Source: Achatina immaculata
Lineage: Eukaryota > Mollusca > Gastropoda > Stylommatophora > Achatinidae
Reading direction: 5' to 3'
Length of the DNA stretch: 64,000 nucleotides
Assembly (NCBI GenBank): GCA_009760885.1
Contig: CM019715.1
Span: 19,830,503 to 19,894,502 of the forward strand
This document shows positions 1 to 12,600 of the stretch, piece by piece; within the stretch, counting starts at the first letter, position 1, and every line of letters starts with the position of its first letter. Below the pieces are notes generated by a model, which was given only the letters and a program-made list of their open reading frames with translations, ran no database searches and was not told where the DNA came from. The position numbers and the translations under genes are program-made.

Positions 1-1819
1 GATTTTATTATGATGGTGTTACAAAGCTAGTGGAGAACTGACAGAAGCATATGAACCATCATGGGGATTATGTGGAGAGATAAAAGTGTAGGATCAAGTA
101 CATGAAAACAGCACCTATTTCCAAATTTGAAAAAAAATATAGGTGACATTTCTTTTCTGAATATCCTCTTATAAAGAGTGCTCTCCTCCTTCTGCTCTGG
201 CTTAAGTGTCTAATTCTTCATCCATGGCAAGTAAGTTTGTTCTTTCATTTGTTCTCCTCATATAACAATGAAAAATGTCTCAAATATAACACCTACTTCT
301 TACCACAAGGCAATAAAACACTGGTAAATCTGTGGTAAAATATCAGTAACATGAAATTTGAAAAATAATTATCTTTACATAATGTGCTGCTGACAAAAAT
401 AAAGAAAAATAAAAAAATGAACTTGGTAATTTTGCATGGCACCACCTCTCATCTTGTCCAGATTAAAAGATATAAATTTTAACATTCAAGATAACTATGA
501 TTTTAACTCTTTGTATGCTTTGTGACGCGTCCTGAAATGGTTTTTTTGACCCCTCAGAACCTCATTCTCTGTGCAGTGTGATGATAGTTTGTAGCTCTCT
601 AATTTTGACGGTAATACAAGTATACTTAAAACTAGCAGTTGGACTTCCTTCTGGAATCCATTTGTAGACACAAGGCACATGTTTCAGCTGAATACAGAGC
701 AGTTGTGTGTTTAATGAGTTTTTTTCAAAGTTTGTCGTCACTAGGTTTTTGTTTATGGCTTCCAGTGGTAGTTTATTTCATTCAGAGCAACGTATTTCTG
801 CATTACAAGCTCAAAATTTAATTTAGTAGTGTCCAGACTGCAGTGAAGAGAATGCAGTAGTAGAGATTTTGAATTTTCAAATTGTGCTGATTCAAAGGAT
901 GAGGATGATGTTTTTTTTTGGTCCAGCAGCAAAATGTGCTAGAAAGGTAGCTGGTGATACTACTTCTCAGCTTTTTTGCTAGTACTAGCTGTAATATCAC
1001 AGTAAGTAATGCTGAAGATTGTGTAATTTAAAAAATTAAATGATGTAGAATGCTTCAAATTAAAAAAAAACAATGGCCTGTTTTCTGGTAAATATTAGTA
1101 GCCGCCCACTTGTTTTCATGTAAATATTACCTACTTCTTGGTGTTTTTAGTTAATTGTAAATGCATAATTAGTGTATGTTTTCATGTAAATTTTGGAGGA
1201 TATGTGAAGAAAAGGTGGTTGTGTATATTTTTATTCATTTCTGACATAGTGGATTAACTTGATGGGTAAGTGAAAAAAATATTGTTCCAATTTCTTCATT
1301 TTCCATTCTTTCTTCTCAGTTCTTAGCTCTTTTTTCTGTTTTATACTAATAACATACTAACAATTTTATTAGAAAAACAAAATACAGTTTTTCTTGTTTA
1401 AATAATGTATAATATATCATACTACAAATCAGATTATGCCTTTATCATTCTTTTAAATGTGACAAACATCCCTTCCCACATTGTGAAATTTACCCCCCCC
1501 CCCCCCCCCCCCTTGGTATTTTGAGGGAAAAACCCCCAGTATACAAAGAGTTAAAAGTCATTTTTTTCTCCTTAAAACAAAAATCATATAGACATATAAA
1601 AAAATTATTAAATATAAATGTATCTGAATAAACCTTGCATATCATTAGCCCAAAAATGAAATAAATATAAGTAAGTAATATACAAAATAATAAGGAAATA
1701 TGCCATAATATTGGTCAGAAATACAACAATCGGCATACAGTCTAACAGAGACATCACATTTTGGTGTCAATAATGAAAAATAATGATAATTTGCAGAATG
1801 TAATTATTTTGGTACTGTA
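1..1819. other. Downstream flank, no gene seen
   Basis: AT-rich sequence with only short chance reading frames on both strands. It has a 20-base C run at 1493-1512. No recognised domain or repeat family was identified. Confidence 0.5.
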
Positions 1820-2385
1820 ACCTTGACAGATGGACCATGATGGTGATACCAGAAAGAAAGTTAGAATTAGAATTGCAAAAGCAACACTGACCTTCAAGAA
1901 TCTTGAGAACATATGGCACTCAAAAGTTATAAGCACAAAAACCAAGCTAAGATTATTCATTTCAAATGTAATATCCACCTGCATGTGAAAGCTGGAAAAC
2001 TACTAAAGAAATAGACAAATGAGAAACCAATTAGACTCTTTTGAAAATAAATGCGTAAGGAAAATGCTCAGTATAAAGTGGAATGCAGAACAATGCAGAG
2101 ATAAAGCAGTGAACAACAACCTGTCTCATGGGTGATCAGTCACATGATGAGAAGAAATGGTCATAGAATCCCAAAACAAGTTATCAAGTGGAACACAACA
2201 GGCCAAAGAAAAAAGAGGTTGACCATATGAAACTCTAAAGAGGCCATTGTTAAGAGAGGCCAAATTAGTAGCCATAAAATCCCTTGATGAAGTTGAAAAA
2301 GCTCGCCGTAAACAGGAAAACTTTGTGAACTACCATGCAAGCCTTATGTGACATTTAATGGCACGGGAAGGATGTAAGGTATAAG
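1820..2385 (+). mobile_element. RTE-2 family fragment, 3' end
   Basis: Broken frames read [33 protein letters not shown], then the 3' terminal segment ending near a GGGAAGGATGTAAGGTATAAG tail. This matches the other RTE-2 copies in the window (for example 29073-29447 minus). It is a 5'-truncated non-LTR reverse transcriptase end with several stops, so it is dead. Confidence 0.85.
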
Positions 2386-3386
2386 AACTTATTGGATCAA
2401 AATTTCCTTTTATGATGACACTATAAGTCTTCTGTATCCATAGAGACAAGTGACTAGATTGACACTGGTTTAAGTTTGGTTAAGTTTTTTTTCCTCAAAA
2501 AGTAGCACTGATAGCAAAACCATATGCTGTTTCATTGTTTCAGTTAATACATAGTCTTCATTCATTACATGTTTTATATGGGAATCAATAAGATCATAAC
2601 TTCCAGTAACTTCCAGAATTATTTCCAGAGTATATCTTCAATTGAGCACAGTGAAATTATCAGTACTACTTTCACAATATAAATGATTTTATATAATTAA
2701 ATTTTCTTCCAGTTTAGTTACATGAACTACTCATATTAATCTATATTTCAATCTGAACTACCTATAGTACTCATAACTAAATTATACAAGTGAAGTTATA
2801 TTATCACCTACTCATATTAACCTTTCCAAGATTAGGCTAACAAAAATGTAACAATTGCAAATGTGGAAATCATTTAAATTTCATAACCATTATCTCCATC
2901 ACTTTTATTAGCCAGCTTAAATTCTGTAACCACTGACCTTTCATTAAAAAAAAAAAAAGTGAAAAATAACATGGGGAGTTTGTTTTTTTTGACCATTTAT
3001 GGAGCAAAATAAATCTGTGACTTTGTCAAGGTGGAGCTTTGAAAGGGTCAACATGTTTATTTTGAAATTTATATGGAAGACCCATCTGTTAATTTCTGTT
3101 AATTTCTCAGACTTCTTTCTATTTCCAAGATGGATGGGTTATTTAAGAGATACTGTTAAGTGCTCGTATAGGCACTCTTCTCAGTTTTAAACCTAAAAAA
3201 TAAAATAAATTTTGGACTTGGAATTTTGTTAAAATGAAAAGAGCAAAAGGTTACTGAGGGGAAAAAAAACTTTGCTGGAAGATAATTCCAATGTTGAAAA
3301 TTAACTCTGCTGCATTAATAACAGAATGCTCCTTGTTTTTTGTTCACAAAGCTTATTCCAACAAAAACTAGACCAGCTGCAACTTG
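2386..3386. other. AT-rich flank and presumed Duox 3' UTR
   Basis: No coding similarity. The part next to the Duox stop (about 3050-3386) is probably 3' UTR on the minus strand. A short open frame at 2999-3190 plus has no recognisable features. Confidence 0.4.
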
Positions 3387-3509
3387 TTAAAAGTTTTCAT
3401 AATGATGTTCAAACATAGCTTTAGTGGCTTTGCTTGCATCCACACATGCTCGTTCTACCCCCTTGGTGACTCCCGCTGGCCCACAGCTGAACACACCAAC
3501 TTTTCTCAC
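3387..3509 (-). CDS. Duox: Duox terminal exon z with stop codon
   Basis: Acceptor TCTGCAG, phase 0, 40 codons and TAA at 3387-3389. It encodes [20 protein letters not shown] and ends FEHHYENF, the invariant C-terminus of Duox and close NOX enzymes. SCGP is the NADPH-binding CGP motif. A possible minus-strand AATAAA lies at 3056-3061, about 330 bases past the stop. Confidence 0.97.
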   Translation of the reverse strand: MRKVGVFSCGPAGVTKGVERACVDASKATKAMFEHHYENF

Positions 3510-3633
3510 CTGCAGACAATCAAAGCATGAATATTTTTAAACAAGTTGAGAGACATATTTGAATGTTTGACAACTGTGAAATAGAAATTGCCTGTTTGAT
3601 CTTACTAAACACAGTGGAGTTTATCTCTTGAAG

Positions 3634-3666
<33 letters not shown>

Positions 3667-6600
3667 GATGATTAACAGAGTAGTGAACAAGAAACTGCAG
3701 CACATAGAGAATGAACTGCAAACTTACTTTGTTATAATCTTGGCTGATTATGCCAGTCAAAAACTAGCAGAATTAGACATTAGGGAAGTTGCCCAGCAGC
3801 ATGCATAAACACATAACATCTGCTTTATTACCATCTATAAAAAATGAGGAAAAATAATTTCGAATCCCACTGGAGGCACCCCAGTCACTCAGCTGTAGAA
3901 ATGGGTACCCGATTTCTTCTGGAGTTGGGGAAAGAAAGGCAGCCAGGTGTGATATTGACCAACTCACCCTCTAGTGTGCTGACAGGTCAATATGGGCACT
4001 AACACCGTATCCCTATGTGCCTCTAAGGCATGACAGGATTACCTTTATAAAAAGAAGCTACTGAAATAAAATCAGTGAAAAGATATTAATATCTGATTTT
4101 AACTTCCGCATTTTAATTAATTACCAATATGAAAAGGGACTGGCTAGTGTAGTGGTTAGAGCACTCATCTAGCAAATGTAGGTTTCGAATCCCCAGCTGA
4201 GTGTGATTTTTTTTTTATTAATATGGCTTTGGGGTTCACCCAGCCTCAGAAAATGGGTACCAGAGAAATCTGAAAGGTAAAGCACCCAGGCATGATACTG
4301 ACCACATCATGCTTTCATGTGCCAAAGATCATGGAAAATACAGACCTAACACTGTAGTCCCCAATATGCCTTAATGGCATGGAAATGAGAATTTTACCTT
4401 TTTATCATTATGAATAGTAGACACCTCCAATTTTCACTGCTTTCCTTCACTTTATGATTAATCTTTCATCCTTTTTTTTACATTTTCTCTTCAGATTTTG
4501 TAATCCATTTGCAAATATTTTAATCATCATATTTTCATTTAACTTTAAAAAAAAAAAATCTTATCTGTCTCACTTGTGGATGTGCTCTATGAACAGCACC
4601 CATGATCTTGTTAAGTTGAGGTCGACCAAAGTGAGTTGTTGCTTTCAGGCCAGTGAACACACTTTTACCTCCATGAAGTTTTTGAAAGTGCTCCTCAAAG
4701 ATGTACTGAAAGTACAGAAATGCAGACCTAAGTATTCCTCATAAAATTTTGGTAAGAAGAGTTGTTTGGACAAATGCAACATTATCTAGTGTTTATTACA
4801 ACAGAAAAATAGAACTATAATGCGAACCAAAACATATAATCTGTTTTGGCTTCACATTGTTTCCTGGAAAGAGGCTGTGTTTAGATAACCAGGCAAATGA
4901 GAAAGATCAAAAAGGACCTAGTTGTGAAGAAGGTTACTTGGGAACTTCATGTTCACTCTGGGACATGAGATGGTCACAGTAACTCATCACCACTGTCATC
5001 ACTGAGCAGAAGAACAATGATCTCAAATTCACAGCATTCTGAACAACAACAGTAACTGCTCTCTCAGACAGAATTCAGAAGTATAGAAGAACTAAACAGG
5101 TGGCCAAACTGGGTCAAATAATCTGTTTGAAAAATTTTCATGTTGACTGTTGTGATTTACTGCAGTGAATAAAGAAATGCAGAGAATCTAATGTGAATTG
5201 ATATTTATCTCTTATAAACTATTCAAAGGCATTTTATTGTGTACAACACCAGAAACTTTGGGAAATAATGGAAAAAAAAGAGATTTCCAATACATTTTAT
5301 ACAATTAATATCACTGCTGTATCCAGACCAACAGGCAGCATTTAGAATAAATAGTGAAACAACAACTTGGTCTGACATAAAACAAGGGGTCTGTCAGGGG
5401 TGCATATTTTCAGCTTACTTATTTAACTTGTATACTGAAAATATAACGAGAAATGTTAGAGAAAATGTAGACAAAGAATATTACGATGCCATAACTATTG
5501 GAGGTTATGAAATACCAGAGATTAGATATGCTGATGACACAGTATTACTGTCCACAACACAAAAAGGAATGGAAAAACTAATTATATCAGTCTGTAAGAA
5601 TAGTGAAGAGCAAAACCTCTATCTTAATGCAAAGAAAACTAAATTGATGACAACTGACAAAACAAATAAGGCAGCTGAAATATGCATCAATGAGTAAAAA
5701 TTGGAAGAAGTGGAGAGTTTTGAATATCTTAGATCACTACTAACTAATAATGTAGATACAATGAGGGAAATTGAAAGGAGGACATCTATCACACTTCAGA
5801 AAGTAAAACAGCTAAAGAAGCTGTAGAGAGGAACAGACAGAAGTAAGATTTTTAAGGGCATGCATCTTTCCCATTGCAACATAGGCCTGTGGGACCTGGA
5901 CACTTAAAAAAACAGCTAAGAAACACATAAATGCCTTTGAATGTAAATTATACAGAGGAGTTCTTCACATATCATGGACACAAAAAAGAACAAATATATC
6001 CAAACTACAAGAACTTAATATTGAAGAAGGTTGGCTAGTAAAGAGAAAACCTAAATATTTTGAACACATTAAACGTCATGAGAATTTAGAGAAGACTGTC
6101 TTGGAAGGGTACATAATGGGAAAAAGAAAGAGAGGAAAGACCAAGGCGAAGATGGCTACAAGATATCATTGATAAGCTGCAAATGGATGCAACAGCAGCA
6201 GGGCATCTTGCTTACAACCAAGAGGCCTGCAGGAGAGCTGTTAGGGAGGCAATGGTCCGCAAGAGACATGCAAATGACTGACTGACTACAGTGAAAGATA
6301 CAACTCATTATATTATTCATGTGAAATCTATGCTGCAAAGTTGGTGAAAAAGAAACCAAAAAAAAAAAAACTGATATGAAGGTAGCAATTCAAAATTAAG
6401 AATTAACGACATTACAATTCAACATAAATGAACATACTCTAAGAATAAAAGTCCTTTGGGACATATCATGATTATTATACACAATTTATTTGCAGCACAG
6501 GACATTTGTGTCTTAGCTACAGTGAAGAAAACAACATAGCGAGGAATACATTTAAGAGTGGCAGATATCTTCCATAAAATTCTAATTTAATAATAGGAAA

Positions 6601-9600
6601 AGTTTCACATTCTGCTGTACCAGATGACAAATAAGTTTAAAAAAAATATTTATGTGATGCTTCCTGTTTTAGAATATGCCGAATGTTGTTTGTTTGTTCC
6701 ATCTGCTTTAAATTCAGGTATAGTCTTGTTAATTATATTCAGTTACTTATGCTGTTGAAAGTATTTATAAAACAAACATTATAAAGGCAAGAAATGTCAG
6801 GCTGTTAACACATGTAAAGCTTACAAACAAAATTATTGTTAGTTCCTACTTTTCCATATATCTTTTCTTAAATTAAAGTAATTTACCAGAAGTGATGTTC
6901 TGAGATCGAAGTTCTGAAAGAACTCTGTAAGTGAATTCAATTCTCCTTTCCTGTCTTTATTTCCCCCTCCCCCCTTCATCTTTTCCCCTCTGGTTGATCT
7001 TCAGCAACTCCCTCCACACAATATCCTATTCTCAGCCTTTTTTTTTTTGTCATGTCTTCAGCAACTTCTTCCAAACAACACCTTATTGTATGTCATCTTT
7101 TGTCTATTTCAGCAACCTTCTCCACAAAACAACCTATTATCTGTTTTCTTTTGTCTTTCGTCAGCAACATCTCCAGTAAACCTGGTTACCTTTTGACATT
7201 TGACCTTGTATCTCATGTTAATGGATGACATATGTACAAAGTCCTTCAAAATGGATGCATATGGGGTGACACCAATCCCTGCTCCAACCAGAACACTGAC
7301 GTCATATTGATACCAGTCCTGTTGCCCAGCACCGTAAGGTCCATCTAGGTATAGCTGGAAGAGTGAGGTACATCAAACACAGATTACTTTCCAACATTCG
7401 CAATATAATTCTGCATAGTATGAGTACAGAATTTAAAGAAATACTACTTGTTGACATGACAATATAATTTTAAATTTAATTTTAACTATTTGTTCACTAC
7501 TAACTGGGGCAGTATAATACACATGAGACTGTTTTCCAAATGAATGTCATGTTTTCCTCCAATGCATAAACAGTTTATGTGCAGTGTATCACTCAGTGTA
7601 TCTCAGCCTCATAGAATTTAGTTCCATGCGTATGAAGAAAGAAAAAGAAATGCGGAGTAGAAGAGTTTACAAAAGGTTGTTTAGACAACATCATTTAATG
7701 AGCAGAAAGTACATTTCAAATGTACATTGAAAAATTGTATATTTACATATATATATATATATATAATTATCTTGAGAATTTATTCATGCTTTGAAGAATC
7801 TGTAATTTATCTTCAGAATTCTTTTTAATATGTTAAAATGAACATTTGTCCATCACATGTTACAGTATTTCTTTCATGTTTATTTCTAACTGCTAACATA
7901 TTTTAAAAATAATATTATTTTAAATAATAACAGTAATGATAACTGTTTGAGTTTTTCTCATGTCCTGGGAGGTACAGTATAACAAACACCACTGTATGGG
8001 ACTATGCCTGTTTGAGTTTTTCTCATGTCCTGGGAGGTACAATATAACAAGCACCACTGTATGGGACTATGCCTGTTAGTTTTTCTCATGTCCTGGGATG
8101 TACAATATAACAAGCACCACTGTATGGGAATTCTGTTTTAATTTGCCAGGCTCTTATGACACAATTAATCATCAGGCTGTGCTGCCAGGAAATGATCATG
8201 ATAATGGAGAAATCTGGTCTTCCAGTCCTAGCATCTTTGGAAATGCCTGTTCAGACCCTTGAATCATACAATAAAAATAAAACTGCTAAGCTTTCTTTCA
8301 TATGGTAGCCAGTAAATTCTCTTACCTTTGGGTAATCTTTAGTGTTTTTCATGCTGTCACTGTCAAAAACATGCCTGAGATTCCAGGTCCAGGGACCAAG
8401 AGCTCGGATGTGCAGTTTGAGCGTGTCCTCATGTGGGGCTGAGGTGAGAGTGAACGGATGATACTCATCCTTGCCTTGAGCCAGGCAAGCAATCCTCACC
8501 CACTGACCTGATTTATACTCAAAACGAGGAGGTCTCTTGAATTCAATCATGGTTACATCTGAAAATGTTGGAGTTAATCACTGGAAGAACTTTTGAGAAT
8601 CTGTGATACACAAAAGGATATGACGACAGGAAGAAAAAAGATGTTGAATCAAACTTAAGATGGAAATTGTGACGTGCACATGGATGATTCAAATGTGTTC
8701 TGACTGAGGGTCAGTTGTTAGTCTCTCTCTCTCTCTGAACCTTAAGTGCCCAGGGCACATGGGGCTTCTGCAATTGTTTCATACATTCCTCTGCAATATT
8801 CCTTCCATCTTTCTAGAATTTCCTCTGTCTCTGTTAAGGTATTCCCCATCTTGTCACAAATTAAATTTAGCTTAGGTGTGACATTTCTCATCAATGTCTT
8901 CATTTCTTTAAACATTTCACTATCTCTTCCACACTTCTAATGTCCTTCTAATCTTTCACAACAATCTATATATTGTTTTTTGTCTTTTCTTATGTTTCTT
9001 CATACTTCTTTTGTTAAAGATTTATATTCCTCTTTGAGATTATGGTTAGGATCCTGAAATACAAGCTTAAAGTTTGATAGTGAATGGGTTATGATGCATT
9101 TCTTCAATTTCCAGAGTGAACTTATGTGACAGACCTATTAACAGACTCTGTCCAATGTTCCAGTACTCAGTGGTAATGGCTGTGGCTGTGCTAATGTTAC
9201 AGTTTCCATGAACTGCAGGGAAGTATGATCTTGGCCAGGTCTAGTTTACTGATCATGCCTCTTATACTATCTATTCCTTTCTCTCAAAAATAGTTCCAGG
9301 ATGACATTAGGTGTCTTGTGAATGGTAAGATTACTTTTCATATCGTAATCATTGCTTCCCACCAGGTAGTTGTTGACTTCTTTGTCTTCATTGGACTGTT
9401 TATTATCTTTCTTCTCTGATATCCTCACTTTTTTTGCCCTTTCTTACGGAGACCTAAAATAATGAAATAGTGGAAGATAAAGAAGCCATGTGTCATGCCA
9501 TAGATATGCTAGAGGCCATATTTTCATTGACCTGTCTATACTCTAGAGGGTTATATGGTCTATATCACACCCAACTGATTTCCATCCTCAGCTCCAGATA

Positions 9601-12600
9601 CATATTTTTATAGCTCAGTTGATTGGGGCACTTCTTGCTAGGATCAGATCACTGATCTTAACCACAAGAGACAAGTGCACTAACTACTTCACTAATCAGG
9701 TGCCCACAGGAAGTGGACAGAATGATAATTCTCTAGATTAAAAGTTTAAATGAACTTTTGAAAGACAGTCATGAAAAAAATAGAGAAAAAGTGAAATAAA
9801 TATTTTTTTAAAAATAAAAATTATATTCTTGAATGATGTGAAGTTAGCAGAGAACAGATTATGAATAAAGTACACTGTATAAATTCAGTGTTCAATATCA
9901 AACTATAGTGGGAGTTGTTACAAGCAAAAAATATAATATGCTTCATAAGCTATCTTCAGTTGATTATTTAAAGATAAAATCCAAAATATTTTGTAAAATA
10001 TTTTTGGTTATCTACCTGAAGACAAGAGTTCTAAAGTATTTTCATTTAGTAGCTTACCTGAAGGTAAGTTCTGTGCCTTGATAATACAAAGCTCAGTTTT
10101 CTTGCGACTTAGGGAGATCAGTTTATCAGCCATAAACCAGATGGCTGGGCCAGTAAAGTATGCAAAGAACATGGGCTTTTGAACTACTACACTAGCTCCA
10201 TGAATGATGGTCAACACATAGAGGACTATGAATAGTTTGTGTGTCATCCAGAACATACTGAAGATGTGCCTCCTAGCTGTCTGGGTGGCAAATACATACA
10301 GAATACAGAGGATGAGCACCAGCAGGACTCCAGTAAATCCTGCAAGAAGATTTGTGTTGATATGAATAAATGAACATATAAATTTATACAGACTTTCAAA
10401 GAATGCATCCTTTTCTTACCTATTCACCTTTCTTTCTTTCTATTTATTTTTTTTTACTAATTCTCATCTTCATCTTCTTTTCATTTGAAAAGCATATGCT
10501 TCAATGTTTTGCTTTTCATTGCAGAATGGACACTTGGATTTTCTTTTATCTCTCAGTTTCTGTAGACAGAAGGTCATAAGATGAGTCTCAGAAGTGCCAT
10601 TTTTTTCAGATCAATGATTTCACATCAATGATCTCTGCAGTCCTCTTCCACTGACTATGTTGAGCCTGTTCAACTGCTTTCTGGACTCACTTCTGTATTT
10701 CTTATTTTATTGATGATCATATCATATCTATTCTTTCTTTACTGAAGGTTTTTGACCACCACTGGATTTCTGTTAGTTTGGGTGTATCATAATACTTTAT
10801 TTAACATCTACACAACAGGCTTTGCTAAACTACATAAACCATCAACATGCAAACTATTAACTTTTGTGGATGATGTTTTACTATAAGCAAAAGTCCTTTG
10901 GTGCTCACTAAATAACAGAACCATCAAAGAAATTATGCCCGAGACTTCTTATGGAATTACCCCCACTGAAAGAAGCCATAACCTGAAATACCTAGGAATT
11001 AACTTGAACAGAACCTTATCATTCACCAAACATATATCACCCTGGGAACAACTGTGTTAAGCGCATAGTGTTTGTCAGACAGGGAACATAGATCTGTTTG
11101 CTTAAAAACTCTGACCTACTTGTAGCAATCAACACTAATTGTAATTGTTATTTTTGTGAAATGTAATGTCAGGTTGGTGGACGGGTGGGGACGTGGGGAT
11201 CACCGGCGGGGATGAGGAAAGTCTGATGTGAAACCAATGAATCCAGGACGTGACAAGCCCATGGGTCTTTATAACAATGGCTATCAGATTGATGTAAACA
11301 AAACAGAGTCAGTAGACTATAGGTGGCGGGGAATGGATATCATTGAAGCACTCATCGGATTCCTCATCCCAAAATCAGAGTGTCTTTGTGAAACTGTCTC
11401 AAAACCGTCTGACTTGGAGAAGGGACTTAAGTACAGCCACCAGAGGCTGGAAAACAAAGTTTTGGCCAGGCCAGCCTACACCACTGTCTTCATGGCAGTC
11501 CGAGCAAGATCACAGTCTGCTCTAGAAAGGAAAGGTGCTGAAGTCAGAGGTACCCAGCCAAAAGGCGCATCGCAAAAATCAGAGTAACACGCATTATCGC
11601 TAATGAAATGTCTGTATCTGCAGTTTTCAAACATGGTGCTCGCCCTGTGAAGACTAACCAGGCAGGTGCAGTGCCGGGCCCCCTGCCTCGAAAGGGTCCA
11701 CCCAATGCTACTGTAGGTCTTCTCAGTTCGTTTTGTGGAGCCAGGAGACATGAGAGTAGAGCTACTGGCCAAAAAATACAATGGAAGAAAACTGCCCAAA
11801 ACAAGAATTTAAAATAATGCAGTGGAATGCTGAGGGTGTCAGCAGTGTTAGAAATGGCTATAGCAAAAAAGGTGGAACTAGAGAACATACTCTTTGCACA
11901 GCAGGTAAGTATATGCTGCATACAGGAGACACACCTAACCAAAGATGCCGCCTTTAAAATCAGAGGCTACCAGTGTTTTAGATCAAACCGACAGGACAGA
12001 AGAAAAGTAGGAGTACTCACACTTGCTAAGAATAACATCAGCGTATGTCAGGTGGGAGTGTACATGGAAGGAGCCGAATACCAGATGATCTATCTAAAAA
12101 CCAGTAATACAGACTTCCACCTCCTTAACTATTACTATCCTAATGATCACCCACTTGCTTTAGAAACAATCCCACACAAAGAGAGACTGATGGTCTGTGG
12201 TGATTTTAACAGCCATTCCCAGAGTTGGGGCTATGACCACATAAACAAGAGAGGAGAGGAAGTTGAGAGCTGGCAGGATGATAATGGACTTCTCCTGATC
12301 AACCAGCCAATGGATCCCCCAACATTTTACTCAAGTGCTTGCCATACAACCTCAACACCAGATCTGGCATTCCACTCTCCAGATCTGAAGTGGAACATTA
12401 CACGTGAAGTTGGAAAACAACTTGGAGGTAGTGACCATCGACCAGTCTTCCTGACAATAGAAAATGAACTCCTTAACACCAGTAGCCCTCTCCCCAGATG
12501 GAACTATAAAAAAGCAAACTGGACAATGTACAGACATCATACAGATATCCTGGTGGGACAGCTGTCCATAGAAGGGAAGGATATTAACAGCATAGTGAAG

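Noticed and set aside
3640..3666. Tandem TCA repeats that could suggest a CRISPR or regulatory array
   Set aside because: A simple trinucleotide microsatellite, with no spacers; a eukaryotic genome has no CRISPR arrays.
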